A DNA stretch of 64,000 bases. Source: Symbiodinium microadriaticum. Lineage: Eukaryota; Sar; Dinophyceae; Suessiales; Symbiodiniaceae. Positions 45,196 to 58,825 of the stretch are shown here, one piece after another (positions within the stretch are counted from its first letter, which is position 1; every line of letters starts with the position of its first letter). The position numbers were made by a program, and so were the translations under genes. The DNA lies in assembly GCA_001939145.1 (NCBI GenBank), contig LSRX01000330.1, forward strand, positions 331,235 through 395,234, read 5' to 3'. The notes under the pieces are model-generated. The model ran no database searches and was not told the DNA's origin. It worked only from the letters and a program-made list of their open reading frames with translations.

Positions 45196-45660
45196 AGATG
45201 TTAGCTTGGCACGGGATCTGTATTCACAGTGTATCTCAAACAAGGGCCCGGACCCAGTGTGACTGCTTCACCAGCTGCCGCAAATCCGTACGTCGTCGCA
45301 CACGGAACCTTTCCGAGAACAAGTTATCTTGCGCATCACCAGTGCGTAGAGGTGCCTAGAAATACAACTGAGATTTTACATCCTGTCTCCTTTAGCAGAC
45401 TGTGACAGAGCTCGTGTGCAGCAGGTAACTAGCTATTCTCAACCTTTGACGCCTGCTGCAATGTAAACTAGAAGCTAAGCCGTCGTCCCGCCTTTTTTGT
45501 TACCAGATTGCTCGTGCCAAGGAATGCTCCTTTAGAGATCCCTTTCGACCGAAATGTTCCGGATGGTTTAGGGTTTAGAGTGTCTCGGGCATGTGGTTTC
45601 CGGAATTCTTCGCTCAAATGGCATGGTTTGTTCGTGTTTACTGTTGTTCAACTCCGCAGT

Positions 45661-45744
45661 GTTAGTAGTAGTCCATATGGAGTAGTGGCAGTAGCAGTAG
45701 CAGTAGTAGTAGTCGTAGTAGTCGTAGTAGTCGTAGTAGTCGTC

Positions 45745-45781
<37 letters not shown>

Positions 45782-45821
45782 TCGTCCTTATAGTAGTAGT
45801 AGTCGTCGTCGCAGTAATAGT

Positions 45822-45883
<62 letters not shown>

Positions 45884-45906
45884 TAGTAGTGTAGTGGTGT
45901 AGTAGT

Positions 45907-45969
<63 letters not shown>

Positions 45970-45971
45970 AA
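45661..45971 (+). repeat. Long imperfect (AGT)n field
   Basis: About 310 bp of AGT/TAG with CGT and GTA variants at first, then long perfect runs at 45,748-45,772, 45,825-45,880 and 45,912-45,968. It translates as poly-Val or poly-Ser in frames I do not accept as genes. The motif is the same as that flanking the retroelement at 22.3 and 30.7 kb. Confidence 0.95.
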
Positions 45972-45974
45972 TGT

Positions 45975-47565
45975 AGTAGTAGGGGTCTATGGTGGTATTG
46001 GCATTGGTTTCAAGGATTCGAAATAGCTTTTGGCAGTAGTATCAGCATCTGCATCAGAAATCCAAGCTCACCCAAACATCCACAGCCTCCTTGACAAAGC
46101 GCGAACATCCCACGAGCCCAAGGCTCCGGTTCTCGAGTTAATGTTGGCTTTGGCAATAATTATCTGTACTGCTGGGATTTGCCCCCCCCCCCCAGACCAC
46201 GTTCTTAAGATTCTCGCTTTGCGAGGACCCTACCGCAGCTCGGGCTTCGCCTTGAGCGTTCGGCTTACCGAAGGGTGCAGGGCCCGAGCAAAGGTGCCTC
46301 TCCACTTTTGGCAGCTTTTCATGCGGGCTCTCGGGCCCTGATCCTTCACAAGCCGCGAGCCACCCGGGCTTCAGATCAATTCACAGGCTTGGGATCGCTG
46401 TGAGAGGCTCTGGAATTTGCCCGACATACTCCATGAAGATGTGATTACATACATCACACATGCCAAACTGCGAACGTAGCGTTTGTCGAGGTTGCTCGAC
46501 AGCTTGCCAGGCTCCGAGACCCTTTCACAATCAAGCCAGTCATTTCTCACGCCGTCGGCGCATTCCGAATCTAGCTGACCTCTCAGGGGCTGGCTATCTC
46601 GCCAAGAACGCTGGTCACCTGATTTCAAGCCACCCTTCCCCTCTGGTATCCACCCCCGCTGGGTGGGTGCAGAAGCCGAACCCTGGTCCTACCCATCATT
46701 TTAGTTTGGATTGAGTTCCGGTGCGACGTGCACCATGCAACCCGGCCCCCACAAAAACCACCACGGTCATGCAGAGCACAACTTCCTGCCAGCCATTGTT
46801 TCCATGTTTGAGGCGCACAGTTTCGACAATCACCAGGACCGTGACACCAGCAAGTCCAACCCCTGCGAGTTTTACCGTGATGACATCGCGGCGACGATCC
46901 CAGCTTCCGAAAGCGACGACTATTCTGAGGGTCGTGCCCCCAACAGGCTCGATTCCCGTGATGGATTAAAATCTGAGCAGCATCCCTGTGACAGTCACCC
47001 ATGTTGGGGGGCAGGGGATCCGTGGATGGTGCCAGAGCCTGCATGGACCTCAAATTCGTAAAGACAGCTCCGAAGGCCTCTAGCCTGAAACAGATTCGTT
47101 GGACCCGTGGTGAACACTCTGAAGTCCCGAAACCCGACCAGATTTCACAAGGGAGAGGTGCCGTCCGCGCAAGTGGCCCAAGTGTTGTCTTTGCTGCTGC
47201 AGCAGTTGCCGTAGACGGCTGGGCCTGGGTTTCGCTAAACACCTAAGCCCCACCCAGGCATAGCCGATAGATTTTGTGAAGTTGAATCGCTTGGGGTTGC
47301 GCAGCTCGGGCTTCAAGTTCTGTCCTGAATGTCAACATGAAACGACTCTTCTTTCGAGCAGCGCCGGCTCGAACAAGACGATCTGCAGCATCCTCCCGGA
47401 GGCTTGCGACCCATCGGCTAGATTAAGATCTAGGCTAAGGTTTCGGGTGCAGCCAGAATCCAATGCCCCTATGGGAGGCTGGTTCAGCTTGGGTACCACT
47501 TTCTGCAATCATCACAGCGAACAAGCAGGGAACCAATAGAAACAGCGAATGTGATAGCACTAAGC

Positions 47566-47605
<40 letters not shown>

Positions 47606-48550
47606 CGGACTCAGTGGTCTGTCAGCCCTGCGCTCGTCTAGTACGAGCCCAGACACCGAAAGAAGAACGACAGGGACTACAGGGACTAAAAGATACAGCT
47701 ACAGCTTCAAGGCGAGAGACTTGATCAACCCATTCCTGAGGAACTAGCTCCAGCAGTAAAGGCGGGCCATCACCACCGTTGATGTGTTGCATAGCAGAGG
47801 CTACCTTCTACCTGTCAGAACTGGCATAGGAAAAGTCTAAACTGATGAGCAATGGCGATGGCAAGACGAAAATGCTGAGGGCTACCACCGTTTCAGCACC
47901 AACAAGTGCAGTTGTGTCGCGGTCAGTTCTAGCGTAAAGGCGAAAAAATCTTTCAACATGCATATCGGCATTGTGTCCTGCACATTCTTGTGGCGAGAGC
48001 TCAAGACTTTTCCCAAGCCCGAAGCGTTAACTCGTTAACTGAAGCAATTTCCAGAACCTGAGTGATCTCGCTCGCACACAGGTGGTTGAACGAGGGAGGG
48101 TCCGAAGTTTGTTCAAAACCCTCAACCCGAGGCCTCGGACTTTAGGGCTTTCAGGGGCCTGCGACAACTTCATCGAAGCTTCTGCCCGAAAATGTTTGAC
48201 CTCTCCCGAAATTGACCACCCTCTGAAACAGCGACGAAGGCCTCTTGATCTTCTTTGGCCGCCTCAGTGGTCTTAGCGGACGATGTCGAAAGTCTCGGCC
48301 TACGTCTACGTGTCTGGCAATTCGTGGAATTACAGGCTTGAGGGCTGTCCAGAACAACGGTGGAGCAACACTGACATGGAAAGTAGCATGTACCGTGAAG
48401 GCGTTTAAAACCTCAACGAACGCGCGAGCAACAGCTCTCTTTACTCACCCTTCTGTCAGGTTCACTTGTCGTAGCATGATTGGACATCAACGATAGAATC
48501 TGTCTATAAAGTGGCCTTTGCAGACTTCCATCTAGACATCTGTCTACGGT
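45975..48550. other. Interval without a firm gene
   Basis: One minus-strand stretch (about 46,727-46,975) is open for about 80 codons and unusually Val/Leu/Ile-rich, but has no start codon and no recognised motif. A (CT)n tract lies at 47,569-47,603. Other frames are short and anonymous. Confidence 0.45.
47569..47603 (+). repeat. (CT)n microsatellite
   Basis: About 17 uninterrupted CT units. Confidence 0.95.
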
Positions 48551-48554
48551 GTCG

Positions 48555-48640
48555 AATCACTCCCAGGCTCCATGAAGAGTGGTGTCCATCCGTCGTCCGT
48601 GGCAGCATCGACGCTGGCGCCTTCAGGGCACGAGGTTTAA
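48555..48640 (-). CDS. Probable ankyrin-motif exon
   Basis: Minus-strand peptide GASVDAATDDGWTPLF followed by MEPGSDSTP and a stop. The first part fits the end of one ankyrin motif (GASVDAATDDG) and the TPLF start of the next; the tail is not ankyrin-like, so this may be the 3' coding end of the array. This is the last exon in transcription order. Confidence 0.5.
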
Positions 48641-48991
48641 TTACACCTTCAGAACAAGCGGCAAGCCCGGCCAGCCTCAATACGTTGAACCCAGCCTCCC
48701 CAAGTGCTGATGGAATGAAGGCTCGCATTGTTACTTGAGTTCGAGGCCTCACCGTGACCCATTCGAAACATTTCGAAACTGGGAGCATGTGCTGTGAGGC
48801 AAAGGAGAGACTGAGCCTGGCCTCCGGTGATCAAAACGTCGATTACCTGCCGACGACATGCGAGGGTGGTCTCAGACATGTGATGACTCCATAGCCACAC
48901 TAATTAATCTTTTCGTATGCCATCAAACCCAAACGCATATCAAGTGGAGCTCCGGCACTCTCTGTGCATGTCAGCTGGGCTCGCGCGTGTG

Positions 48992-49027
<36 letters not shown>

Positions 49028-49040
49028 CACATGTGTGCGT
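48992..49040 (+). repeat. (TA)n microsatellite
   Basis: An ACATACATACAT lead-in followed by about 13 TA units and an ACACATGTGTG tail. Confidence 0.9.
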
Positions 49041-49494
49041 GTATGTAGCTAGAGTCTTAAAGATGTGAGAATACATCTTGGCTGGGACACCCCTTGGCTT
49101 CAAGGTCCAAGTTTAAGGAGGTGGGCCAGAAAGACCGGACAATGCGGTTGACACCAGACCCAATCATGCCCGCGAAGCCGTGCTCCAGCAACGGCCCTGA
49201 TATGCGCAAGCTGCACTAGCGGATCAGGATCAGTGCGCTTGAAAATAAGGTCGAAAACCCTACCTGTTGGGCGGAGCAGGCTCCGCACACAAGAAAGACA
49301 GGCATTTAGTTCAAGTTTAAGATTTCCTTCCGACTGCAGACTAGGCAGTTTACTAATTGTAAGTGGGGCTTGTGTTTGGCCATCCTCTCAAGCCAAGGCA
49401 ATGTTGTCCAATACTTTTGTGCACTGCAGCTCATAAATGGGAAAAGCGCTCCCCGTATGCGAGTTCACATGACTAGGCCATGTGCATGTCATGC

Positions 49495-49585
49495 TGTCCG
49501 GATCCCCAGGCCGTGAGCTCCGCCCTTGCCTCGCCGAAGCCGCGGTGCGCGGCCAGGTGCAGTGCGGTCCATCTGGATGGAAGTG
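49495..49585 (-). CDS. Ankyrin-motif exon
   Basis: The minus-strand peptide SRWTALHLAAHRGFGEARAEL then TAWG carries the canonical TALHLAAxxG helix-turn of an ankyrin repeat. Ankyrin repeats form protein-binding solenoids. The frame is only about 30 codons and has no long ORF around it, consistent with a single-motif exon between introns. A weaker candidate (GPLLEHGFAG) lies on the same strand near 49.17 kb. Confidence 0.65.
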
Positions 49586-50734
49586 TCAGAGTGTCAGACG
49601 TCTGTTTTCGTTCCATTTCAGGCATTGCATTTTGAAGCAAACGTGTGGCCTTGAATTACTCGGACTGGAAATAAGCCCCACTGTTGATTCACGTTAGGCC
49701 GCGGCCATGGTCTTAGCGCCAGGGAGCTGTGTAAGTTGAGGCTGGCTGTTCTTCCGGTCTCCCGATTGAGTTCGTTGAAGAGAGCAAAGGCTTACACAAA
49801 CTAGGGCTCGTTGGCACACATCAATCCAGCAAGCGCGATCGCTTGCAGCCCCGAATCACAGAACTTGAACCCGAAGCGTGCGGGGTGCAGCATTTGCGGG
49901 ATCCGTGACCCTCAAATTCAACCTCACTTTGAGAAACACGAAAAGCAGAATATTGCGAAGCGCACTGGCACAACTGCTACTCTCAGCTTTGACCCAATCA
50001 CATCCAAAACCAACTCGAGACTCTCCCTCTGTTTTCTCGACATGCGCCTCCGACAACAGTCAGAATAACGGCACAGCCTGATGGCTGCACGACTTCTGCC
50101 CCGTCAGCAAAATGCTCAAGCTCTATCCGCACATTCTGAACTTTTAAAGCTCTCAATCCTGAAGAAACGACAAACGCCAACCCGGACAAAGACAAAGCGG
50201 CCCCTTTGGCATGGTGATGTCCGGAGGAGTGCGGGCCTGGTCTGGGATTTCACGTTGAGCCGTTTCTAACCTTGTAGGAGTTGACGCTTTCAGGACTCTA
50301 AGTTCACGGGGCCGGTCACTCCTTACCACCGCTGATCGGGTATTGGGCGAGGGCACATTGCGTGATGATTTAAGGCCGATTCAGGCCTGGAGAGCGACGC
50401 GGCTGAGTTGTATTGCTGGTGCGACTTCGGCCGCCCTGCTTCATTGGACTGCTGGTGCCGCACACGATCCCTAAGCATCGGGGAGGATGTCCCCCGAAGT
50501 TTGTTGGAAAGGATGTCGAGCAGACTTTAGCCTGTGGTGCTAGGGCGACCGAATCTGAAATCAACCCCAGGACCAGGGGCGACACACTCAACCATGAAGG
50601 TCATGCTCCTCGTCTTATACGTAGCCGAGTGTGAAACCGGCTACAGGGTTGCCGTGAACCCTGTCCCTTGCTGAACACCGTCAAACTTCCAGACTGAGAA
50701 GGACCGCAGGTCATCGGCACTAAACTAAAACGAG

Positions 50735-50820
50735 TCTCTTGGATTCAACCACAGCCGTGCCTCCAGCAGCAGCTGACAAACTGTCGCATGGCCCGTGTAA
50801 GCCTTTGGCAACGCTGTTGT
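50735..50820 (-). CDS. Ankyrin-motif exon
   Basis: Minus-strand peptide TALPKAYTGHATVCQLLLEA then RLWLNPRD. The TAL, GHxxVxxLLLEA pattern is the core of an ankyrin repeat (both helices plus the start of the hairpin). Confidence 0.6.
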
Positions 50821-52038
50821 GTTTGATGTCGACGGCTTTGCAAACCCCTTCCAAGGCAAACTGGTGGTAGCAAAAAGGGCGCTGTATTAGCTTGGGCGTT
50901 CTATAACATGCGGCTGAGGCATTTCGAGGTACTTCTTGCCGAGCTGAGAGAAAGTTTAATAATTCCCAGTGCAATCCCAAAATCCTGCATTTTCTCCTGC
51001 TGATGTCGAACCCTCATCACCTTCCTAGGTTTTCTAGGAGTTCCGAGCCGGTCGAGAAACCAATCACAAAAACCAGTTTTGCAAGACATGCGGATCCAAC
51101 GGCAAGGGGTTCTCGAGCGAACCGGTGGCGAACAGCGGTGTCCACAAACCCTGAACCGAACCCATTTGGAGGGCTCTCGGAAACGAGCCGACGACTTTGT
51201 CCGACATTATCTGATGGATTCAACCCAAACTTCTACCGGATGTGGCCTAGAATTTGGGCTGGTTTCAAGGTTTCGCGGTTTGTTGTGGTTTGGGAAGAAT
51301 CTTAACTGAGTGTTCAAGAAGCTGCTTTTTGGACTTGCAAGTCGGATACTTCGGGCAATATCGCGTGCGGGTCTTGTCGCTCAGATTCCAGACATGAAGG
51401 TCAGCACATCTTGTGCAGTAAAGAAGCGTTGCTTCTTTTCGCGGTCCCAGTTCCAGAGGACACTTATTACGCGATGAAGAAACTGTGGCGAAGCGGAAGA
51501 ATGGGAAGGGAAGAAGGAGCGGCACAGTGTAGTGCAAATAGGAGTGTAGTAATGACAACACCGTTCGTTTTGAACAATGAATGCGGTGTGTCCGTACAGT
51601 ATCTGTATGAGCAGAAATGGTGGTGGGTAGCGCCATGCTTTGGTCTTGTCACAAGGAGATAACCTCTCAAAAACAATCCCTGCATACCCTCAGCCGTTCT
51701 CGAGGACGGCCTCTGTTGAAAGCTTTACGTGGTGGTCATGTCTGTGACATCGGCTCTGAACTCTTCTCTTGCAAGGCAGATGCTCGTGTTATGGCCCAGA
51801 CCACGACCAGCAGCGTTTAACAAACAGCTCGAAGCCGTTTGATGCGGTGAGGATTCGCATGCTTTGGCTGCAGGATGCTGCAGCAAGGCCTCCTCCAAAA
51901 GTGATACGATCGCTCCTCCTGTCCTTTATGCACTTGACAGTCACCACACTCCCTTCTGGAACCGCAGCACCACGTCCAAGTAGAGAGTGCTGGTGCGTAC
52001 GTGCATGCGTGGGTGTTCGTGTGCATGTGCGTGAGCTG

Positions 52039-53077
<1,039 letters not shown>

Positions 53078-53282
53078 NGTGTGCGTGCCCGTGCGTGTGC
53101 GCCGGGCACGGGCCTGGCGGGGGCGGTCGGCTGGGGAAGGAGTTTCATTTTATCCGGGTTCCTTGCATCCAAACTTGAGCCGTGACCCGTTGGCAAGCAA
53201 GCTTTCATGCAGACTCGCGAAATAGCTCTTCGGGTGATGTAAGGTGCCGAGATGCAACATCTTATGGCATATCGGAACTGTT

Positions 53283-53345
53283 TTTTTGCCTTCGGTGCAG
53301 ACACGCCGCCGCCATGTGGATGGGGGTGCGACCGTCGGTGCTTGG
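53283..53345 (-). CDS. Possible ankyrin-motif exon
   Basis: Minus-strand peptide STDGRTPIHMAACLHRRQKN. DGRTPIHMAA is a good first-helix match; the rest is weak. It sits just upstream (in transcription order) of the TGCG tract. Confidence 0.45.
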
Positions 53346-54499
53346 CCTGCGGAAACAAACGATTCCAAATCCCGGCCTTATAACCCTGAGATTAAACATG
53401 CTTACCGTCCTTACCCCTCCAGTCTGCAAGTTCTATCCGCTGACCCTTTGCTCCTAAGCCGAGCATTTCCAGAATTAAATGACCACCTTAAGTTCAAACC
53501 CCCTGGCGCTTCGTCGGAATGAAGCTCGAAAGGTTCTATGGCAGCAGAGAGCGGCAAGGCGATTATGCAAGTTTAGGCTTTTATGGTTTCGCCGCGCGCA
53601 GCTTGGCGAAACGTGCATGGCTTCAGACGAGGCTAATGGTCGCTTTCAGGCCGCTAAGCGCTGCAACATGACGAGGTCACTCGTTTGACATGAGTTAGCT
53701 TAGCAACCCTCGTTCGCTCGTTACCTCCGCAGTATGACCTTGTGAGCCTCTGCCACAAGAGCCGGGAGGAATAAATTCAATCAGGCGGCTCCAGTGAGAC
53801 CCAGTCCAACAAAGGGCCTACTTATACTTGCCACACCGTCGACTGTAAATGACTATAGTGGGAACGATGCCATCTGCTACGAGACTACATCGTGCTCGAA
53901 TGCAAGCACGACCGACTAGGGTAACTTAACTTAACAGGAAGCCGCAGCAGAGCTTCAGATTCGACGCGCGCTCACAAATGACCGCGGCACAGTGGCTGCA
54001 ACGAGTAAATCACATGTAAACGTGGTTTCATGCAGCAAATCATTCCGTCTAGTGTATGCAGACAAGACACACCCATCAAATAGGCATGCGTGTCTGTGTT
54101 CAGGCTATAGCACATGATTTCTGTCCAACCAGACGTTGCTTTCCAGCATCTATAGACTATCTGCCGACGCCGAGGCCACCGAACAAAAGAAACCGGGACT
54201 TAGGAACGGCCTGGGAGGTTTGGAACTGGTTTGGAGTTTGGGAGGTGTGAGTGGGGGTCGTCTGCCTTTAGCAAGATCCGTCACTGCAAGAGAGGGGATG
54301 TCTGGAAAAATCAAGTTTCTTGAAGTCGGGCTGGGTGTGCATAGCCTGATTTTTGCTTAAGCACACCCCCAAGTAATGAAAACCCACCGCCCATTCGAGC
54401 ATCCCGTTGCTGAAGCGAGACTCGATTTCTCAAGCAAACTCTACCCTGGAAGCCTCGAGCTCGAGTCACAGCCTGGGGATGTGTGAACTTTCAAAACCC

Positions 54500-54615
54500 G
54501 CAAAACCACGCAACCCGCATCCTGATCCGTACCGCTGCGATACGTCCTGCCTGTCCAGCTCCGCTTGAGCTTCCAGCAACACTGCCACGGCTTGCTCGTA
54601 GCCACCTCCCCAAAC
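54500..54615 (-). CDS. Ankyrin-motif exon
   Basis: Minus-strand peptide GGYEQAVAVLLEAQAELDRQ, matching the second helix and hairpin of an ankyrin repeat (xGxxxAVxxLLEAxAxLDxQD). The first helix of this motif would lie in a preceding exon. Confidence 0.6.
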
Positions 54616-55139
54616 CCACCAACCACCAACCCACGGTTCACTGCAATGTTCTGAGTTGAGGGGCTCGTCTTTCCACGCCTAACATGTTCCCACCCTGGCG
54701 GCTCGACCACCCTCAGGCAGTGAAGTTCGGGAGGAGATGACCCAAGTCCCAGCAGTAGATGTCTGGTGGCTGAGGCTGTAGACAGAATCCTTTCTGCAAT
54801 TCAGCAGAATCAGAAAAAAAACTGGAAACTACATCTACGCCCCGCGTGCCCGACAATGGAACATCGCAGAAGCCTTCAAGGTGTTGGGTCAAGAACTAGT
54901 GAGGTGGACAGCCAAAGCCGGCGATGGAAATCAGCTCCCCTACCTGATGAAGCTGAGACGGTAGGTCTCTGTTTGATTTTGGGGTTGCAAGTGACTCCCA
55001 AACACATGCGGTGGGTTGTTGACAGAATCTTTTGGTACATGTCGTCGAACCTTCACAGCCGCCTAAACCAGATCCCAAACCGCACTATGAGCCAGACCAA
55101 AAACCCCGAGTCTTTCCCCATGCTTGATTACAAAAGCTG

Positions 55140-55240
55140 GGATGCCCAGCAAACCCAGGTGGCCAAACCGAGAACACCCTTGACCTCCGGGCCTTCAGCT
55201 GCAAAATGCAACGGCGTCTCCCCACCCACTTTGGTGTAGT
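55140..55240 (-). CDS. Ankyrin-motif exon
   Basis: Minus-strand peptide TKVGGETPLHFAAEGPEVKG then VLGLA. GETPLHFAAEG is a textbook ankyrin first helix and turn. Overlapping plus-strand frame 54,766-55,239 is judged a shadow. Confidence 0.65.
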
Positions 55241-55700
55241 GCGAAGACCGGCGAATACCTGCTTTGGCTTCGATTGCATCTGTGATGACGATTCACGGCC
55301 CGGTCACCACCCGCATCTGGCCTTGTTTAACATTGGTTGGGATGTAAGCCCTGAAGCAATGAAGTATACCCACAATTGCACGCTACATGTTGCTTTCTAG
55401 ACTCGTCTTCCAAAAACATCCTGACCGATATCTCAGGGTACCAAACCACAAATCCATAAACCTATATAACACGTCACGACCAAGATATTTGGACCGAAAC
55501 AAAAAGGGAGAACCAGCAGAACCTGAAGTCGGCATGCTTCTCTGGCCGAGACACCATCGTCTACTTGTATGCTGCAGTGGGCCCTTGCCTCGCAACACTG
55601 TCTGTCTTCGGGTTCAAGATTAACGCTCCCGAAGGCTGCACCAGGACTTCGACCAACCTTTCCTCTTTCTTTTCACAGAGGTCGTCCAGGCGACCCCACC

Positions 55701-55783
55701 NNNNNNNNNNNNNNNNNNNNNNNNNNNNNNNNNNNNNNNNNNNNNNNNNNNNNNNNNNNNNNNNNNNNNNNNNNNNNNNNNNN
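55701..55783. other. Assembly gap (83 N)
   Basis: 83 undetermined bases next to a CCCTCTCC-rich polypyrimidine tract (55,784-55,870), the likely cause of the break. Confidence 0.98.
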
Positions 55784-56342
55784 TCCCTTCCCCTCCCCTC
55801 TCCCTCCCCTCCCCTCTCCCCTCTCCCCTCTCTCCCCTCTCCCCTGTCTGCCCTGTCTCCCCTCAGCCCCCTCTCCCGTCCCTCCGCTAGGAGGAGTGTG
55901 AAGTCGCGCCCGTGTTGTCGGGTTTTGTGTTGAGACGCATGAAACGAGGTATCATAAGTCTTATAATAAGTCATAAGTCGAGGGAGGAGGCACGTTTCAG
56001 TCATCATGCCAGTGCTATCTCCCCAACTTTCGTACTTTAAATTTCGTTGGCTTCTTTCACCGGGCTTGAAAGTGAGCCCCCGCAGCGGACGCTTGTAGGT
56101 TGGCCGGCAGCTAGGTGGTAGCCGTTGGGGCCGGGAACGGAGGCAACAGCAAGGCCCCCAACGCTCGAACAACAGCACCAAAAGGCTCCCCAAGTTTGCG
56201 AACAGGTATTCTGCCCTGTTCAACACTCCGCCCCGCATCAAGGTTGGATTCTGGGGCCTCGCGGCATACACTCCCATCCCTTGTCTCGACTATACGGGAG
56301 CGCGGGCGCTGGGAACTATGATTCTGACTGCGTGTGAGGTCA

Positions 56343-56374
56343 CTTCCTTCCTTCCTTCCTTCCTTCCTTCCTTC
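56343..56374 (+). repeat. (TTCC)n microsatellite
   Basis: Eight TTCC units. Confidence 0.95.
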
Positions 56375-57162
56375 AGTTGGGCTCAGGGTAGCAATGCTGA
56401 CCCGCGCCGAGGCGCCCCCCTCCCTGTTTGGTTTCGTAGGGAAAGGTGTCGGAATGAAAGGTAGGGATGCTGCTGTCGTGGACCCACCTTGACCCTGTAC
56501 TTTAGCCCGCACCCCGGCCTCATCCCCGCGCCCCCTACGGCCCTTCCCTAGTCCCTCGACCGCAGGTTTTCCCCAGCACTGCACCATAGTAGGCAGATTG
56601 TCCCCTCCTTAACAAAGCAACATCACCGTACTAAGCACCGGGCCAACTAGAAGAGTTTGCTTCGCGAGGGTAGTCTGTCTGTTGGGATTCACCTTCAGAA
56701 GCAACCCCCTTAACAAGAACGGTGCAGGTAACGAAGACACAGCAACACCGAAAAATCACACTAAACTCTGCAGGTCACGAGGACAGGTGGTTGGTTCCCC
56801 CCTTTTGTGTAGTCTAGCCTCTAAGTCGAGCCTCTAGCTGGGTTCCCCACTTCAGTGTTGCACGAATTTGCATCTGGATCTCTACTTGGAAGGCTAAGTG
56901 TTCGGAAAAGGCTTGCATTTAATCGGGGTCATGTGGCTCCCCCAACGGCAGATGGTGTCTGGCTCCGCGGCCCGTCTAGTTGCAGTAATTAGGCTCGGTG
57001 TTGCGAGCTGAGGTGTTGAACTCTCCGGGGAGTGTGAAGTCAGAAGTGGACAACAAAGCATAGCAAGACTAAAGATGACAACAACCCCCATCGCACTCCC
57101 TCCAACTTTTGCTGCCCCTGCACATCTCGGCGTGTACTGGTCATTCCTGTTCCGGCTCTGCT

Positions 57163-57931
57163 TCATGTGCTCCTGGACGTCTTCGCTTCCTTCTTGGCCT
57201 GCTTCTTCGCTTTTTTCCTCTCTTGGCGTTGTGTTTCCTCCATAGCCTCTTTGAAGACTTCTTTTGGCTGAGCTTTATGGAGCTCAGAAGTTTTCCCCGG
57301 CAAGTTCCCCACATAGATGCGAAGCTCCTGCATGCGTGGGTAATGCTTCCACACAATAGCCATCACCCGGTCCGCTCTTCGACCTGTGTCTCGTCGCTCT
57401 TTGTGCCTTTGCATGTAGCGCCTGTCATCGTCTGTGGCTTCCGCATCCAGGGCCTCCCCCGTCATGAGGTTGACGTATTTCCCCGTCCATCCGTTTTGTC
57501 GGATGGGCGTTCCAATCCACCTATCCAGTGGGCTCGGGTCGTATAAGAGTTCCATGCCCGCTCCGTTTCAAACCTGACATAGTCGGACAAAGGTCTGCTT
57601 TTCCCTTTGCCCTTGGGGGCTTTGCAAGTCACACGGTGGCCCCGCGCTAATAAGTTGCCCTGTCACTTTGTACTTGTAGCACGTGTCCCCCCTGTCGTGG
57701 GATTTGCGGCGAAAAGGCCCTTGTACGTAGGCATGCTTTGCAGGACACCCCCATGTCACGCAGCTTCCCTGCTAGTTTGCACTGCTCTTCCCACGTAGTG
57801 TTGACCTTCGACGGTTCGACAGAGTGGTCACGCTGTGGCTTGAAACTTCCTTTCCTCTTCTCACCCATTTGCTGGGGCCTGCTGAAGAACTTGCCATCGT
57901 GGAGGTCAAGGTACAGGAAGTACAGGGCCAT
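57163..57931 (-). pseudogene. Decayed ORF of unknown family, possibly retroelement-derived
   Basis: Coding-like peptide runs across two frames on the minus strand. The first ATG is at 57,931 (open from a GTG at 57,946); residues include LYFLYLDLHDGKFF, TTWEEQCKLAGKLRDMG and then a one-base shift near 57.75 kb into a frame reading KHAYVQGPFRRKSHDRGDTC and, after one TGA at about 57,568, into MELLYDPSPLDRWIG from an ATG at 57,555. The C-terminal part is rich in charged residues (TDDDRRYMQRHKERRDTGRR) and ends in a Lys/Glu coiled-coil-like tail (KKAKKQAKKEAK). The frameshift plus in-frame stop mark decay. I do not recognise the family; no protease, RT or integrase motif is visible. It lies between two ankyrin exons, so is probably an intronic insertion. 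Confidence 0.55.
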
Positions 57932-58227
57932 TTCGCCCAGTTCCACAGTGGGGTAGTATGCCTCTTCCCTTCATGGCAGGCCACCCTCGGTCAGGTGTCG
58001 AGGAAAGCTTGCGCGCGAAGGGGCCCCTGAAGCAAAATGGCATCGACACGGGACTCAAGCACCGCAGATGCGTCTCGAGAAGTCCTGTAGAGAATCGGAC
58101 ACATCTCGTGGATTTTGCATGCTTGCGTGTCTTCGGTGACGTGGGAGCTCTGGCGGGTGCTTGTCGGCTTCAAAGCCAACAAAAATCCCAAAAACTTACA
58201 GCACACCTTGTTAAGAGTACCACCGCC

Positions 58228-58275
58228 CCGCCCAGCCCCAGCCCCAGCCCCNGCCCCAGCCCCCGCCCCGCCCCG
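58228..58275 (+). repeat. CCCCAGC-rich microsatellite containing an N
   Basis: Repeats of CCCCAG and CCCCGC with a single undetermined base at 58,252. Confidence 0.85.
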
Positions 58276-58724
58276 CCAGCCCAAACACCACCCCTAACCT
58301 GTGCCTGAGACCGCAACCCTAGAGAAAGCGGGGGAGCCGGGGCCTGCAGGAGGGCCTTGCAAAGCGCAGCGTTGCCGAGGCCTGCTTCGCACAATACTTG
58401 CAGCGTCGATTCGGATTTTTCTTTCCGAAAGCTATCCATATCTAGGCTCGCCCATGGTCCTGAGTTTGGAGAAGGGTGACCAGCGCCTAGCAGCATAAAC
58501 AGGAAGCAGTGGCGTAGAACACGTGCTGGAGAACGTAATTCGGCCCGTACTCAGCCCTGTTCCAGCCTGTTCCATATGATGCATTGGGTGTTTCTCTCGG
58601 ACAGACCAGGCGAGGAGTGAATCGACGAGCTCCGACGGTGCGAGAAAGATCCCAGCACATGATATACAAAGTCCCATACATACAAACTGCTAAAAAAGGC
58701 AACTCGTGCCGTGGCAGTGGGGCT

Positions 58725-58825
58725 ACCCTCCAAACTTCGGAACTATGGCCTGCGGCCAGGTGCAGTGGTGCAACACCGTCCACACGGCGGAAGTTCGCCT
58801 GCGCACCAGCCTTGCAGGTCCGGAA
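58725..58825 (-). CDS. Ankyrin-motif exon
   Basis: Minus-strand peptide AGAQANFRRVDGVAPLHLAA then GHSSEVWR. This spans the end of one ankyrin motif (AGAQANFRRVDG) and the first helix of the next (APLHLAAGHSSEV), the phase in which ankyrin exons often start. An AG lies just before the AGAQ codon and GT just after the last codon (candidate splice sites). The plus-strand 249-codon frame at 58,584-59,333 is judged a shadow. Confidence 0.7.

Noticed and set aside
45508..45894. 128-codon poly-Val/poly-Ser plus-strand frame
   Set aside because: Translation of the (AGT)n field; no complex sequence of its own.
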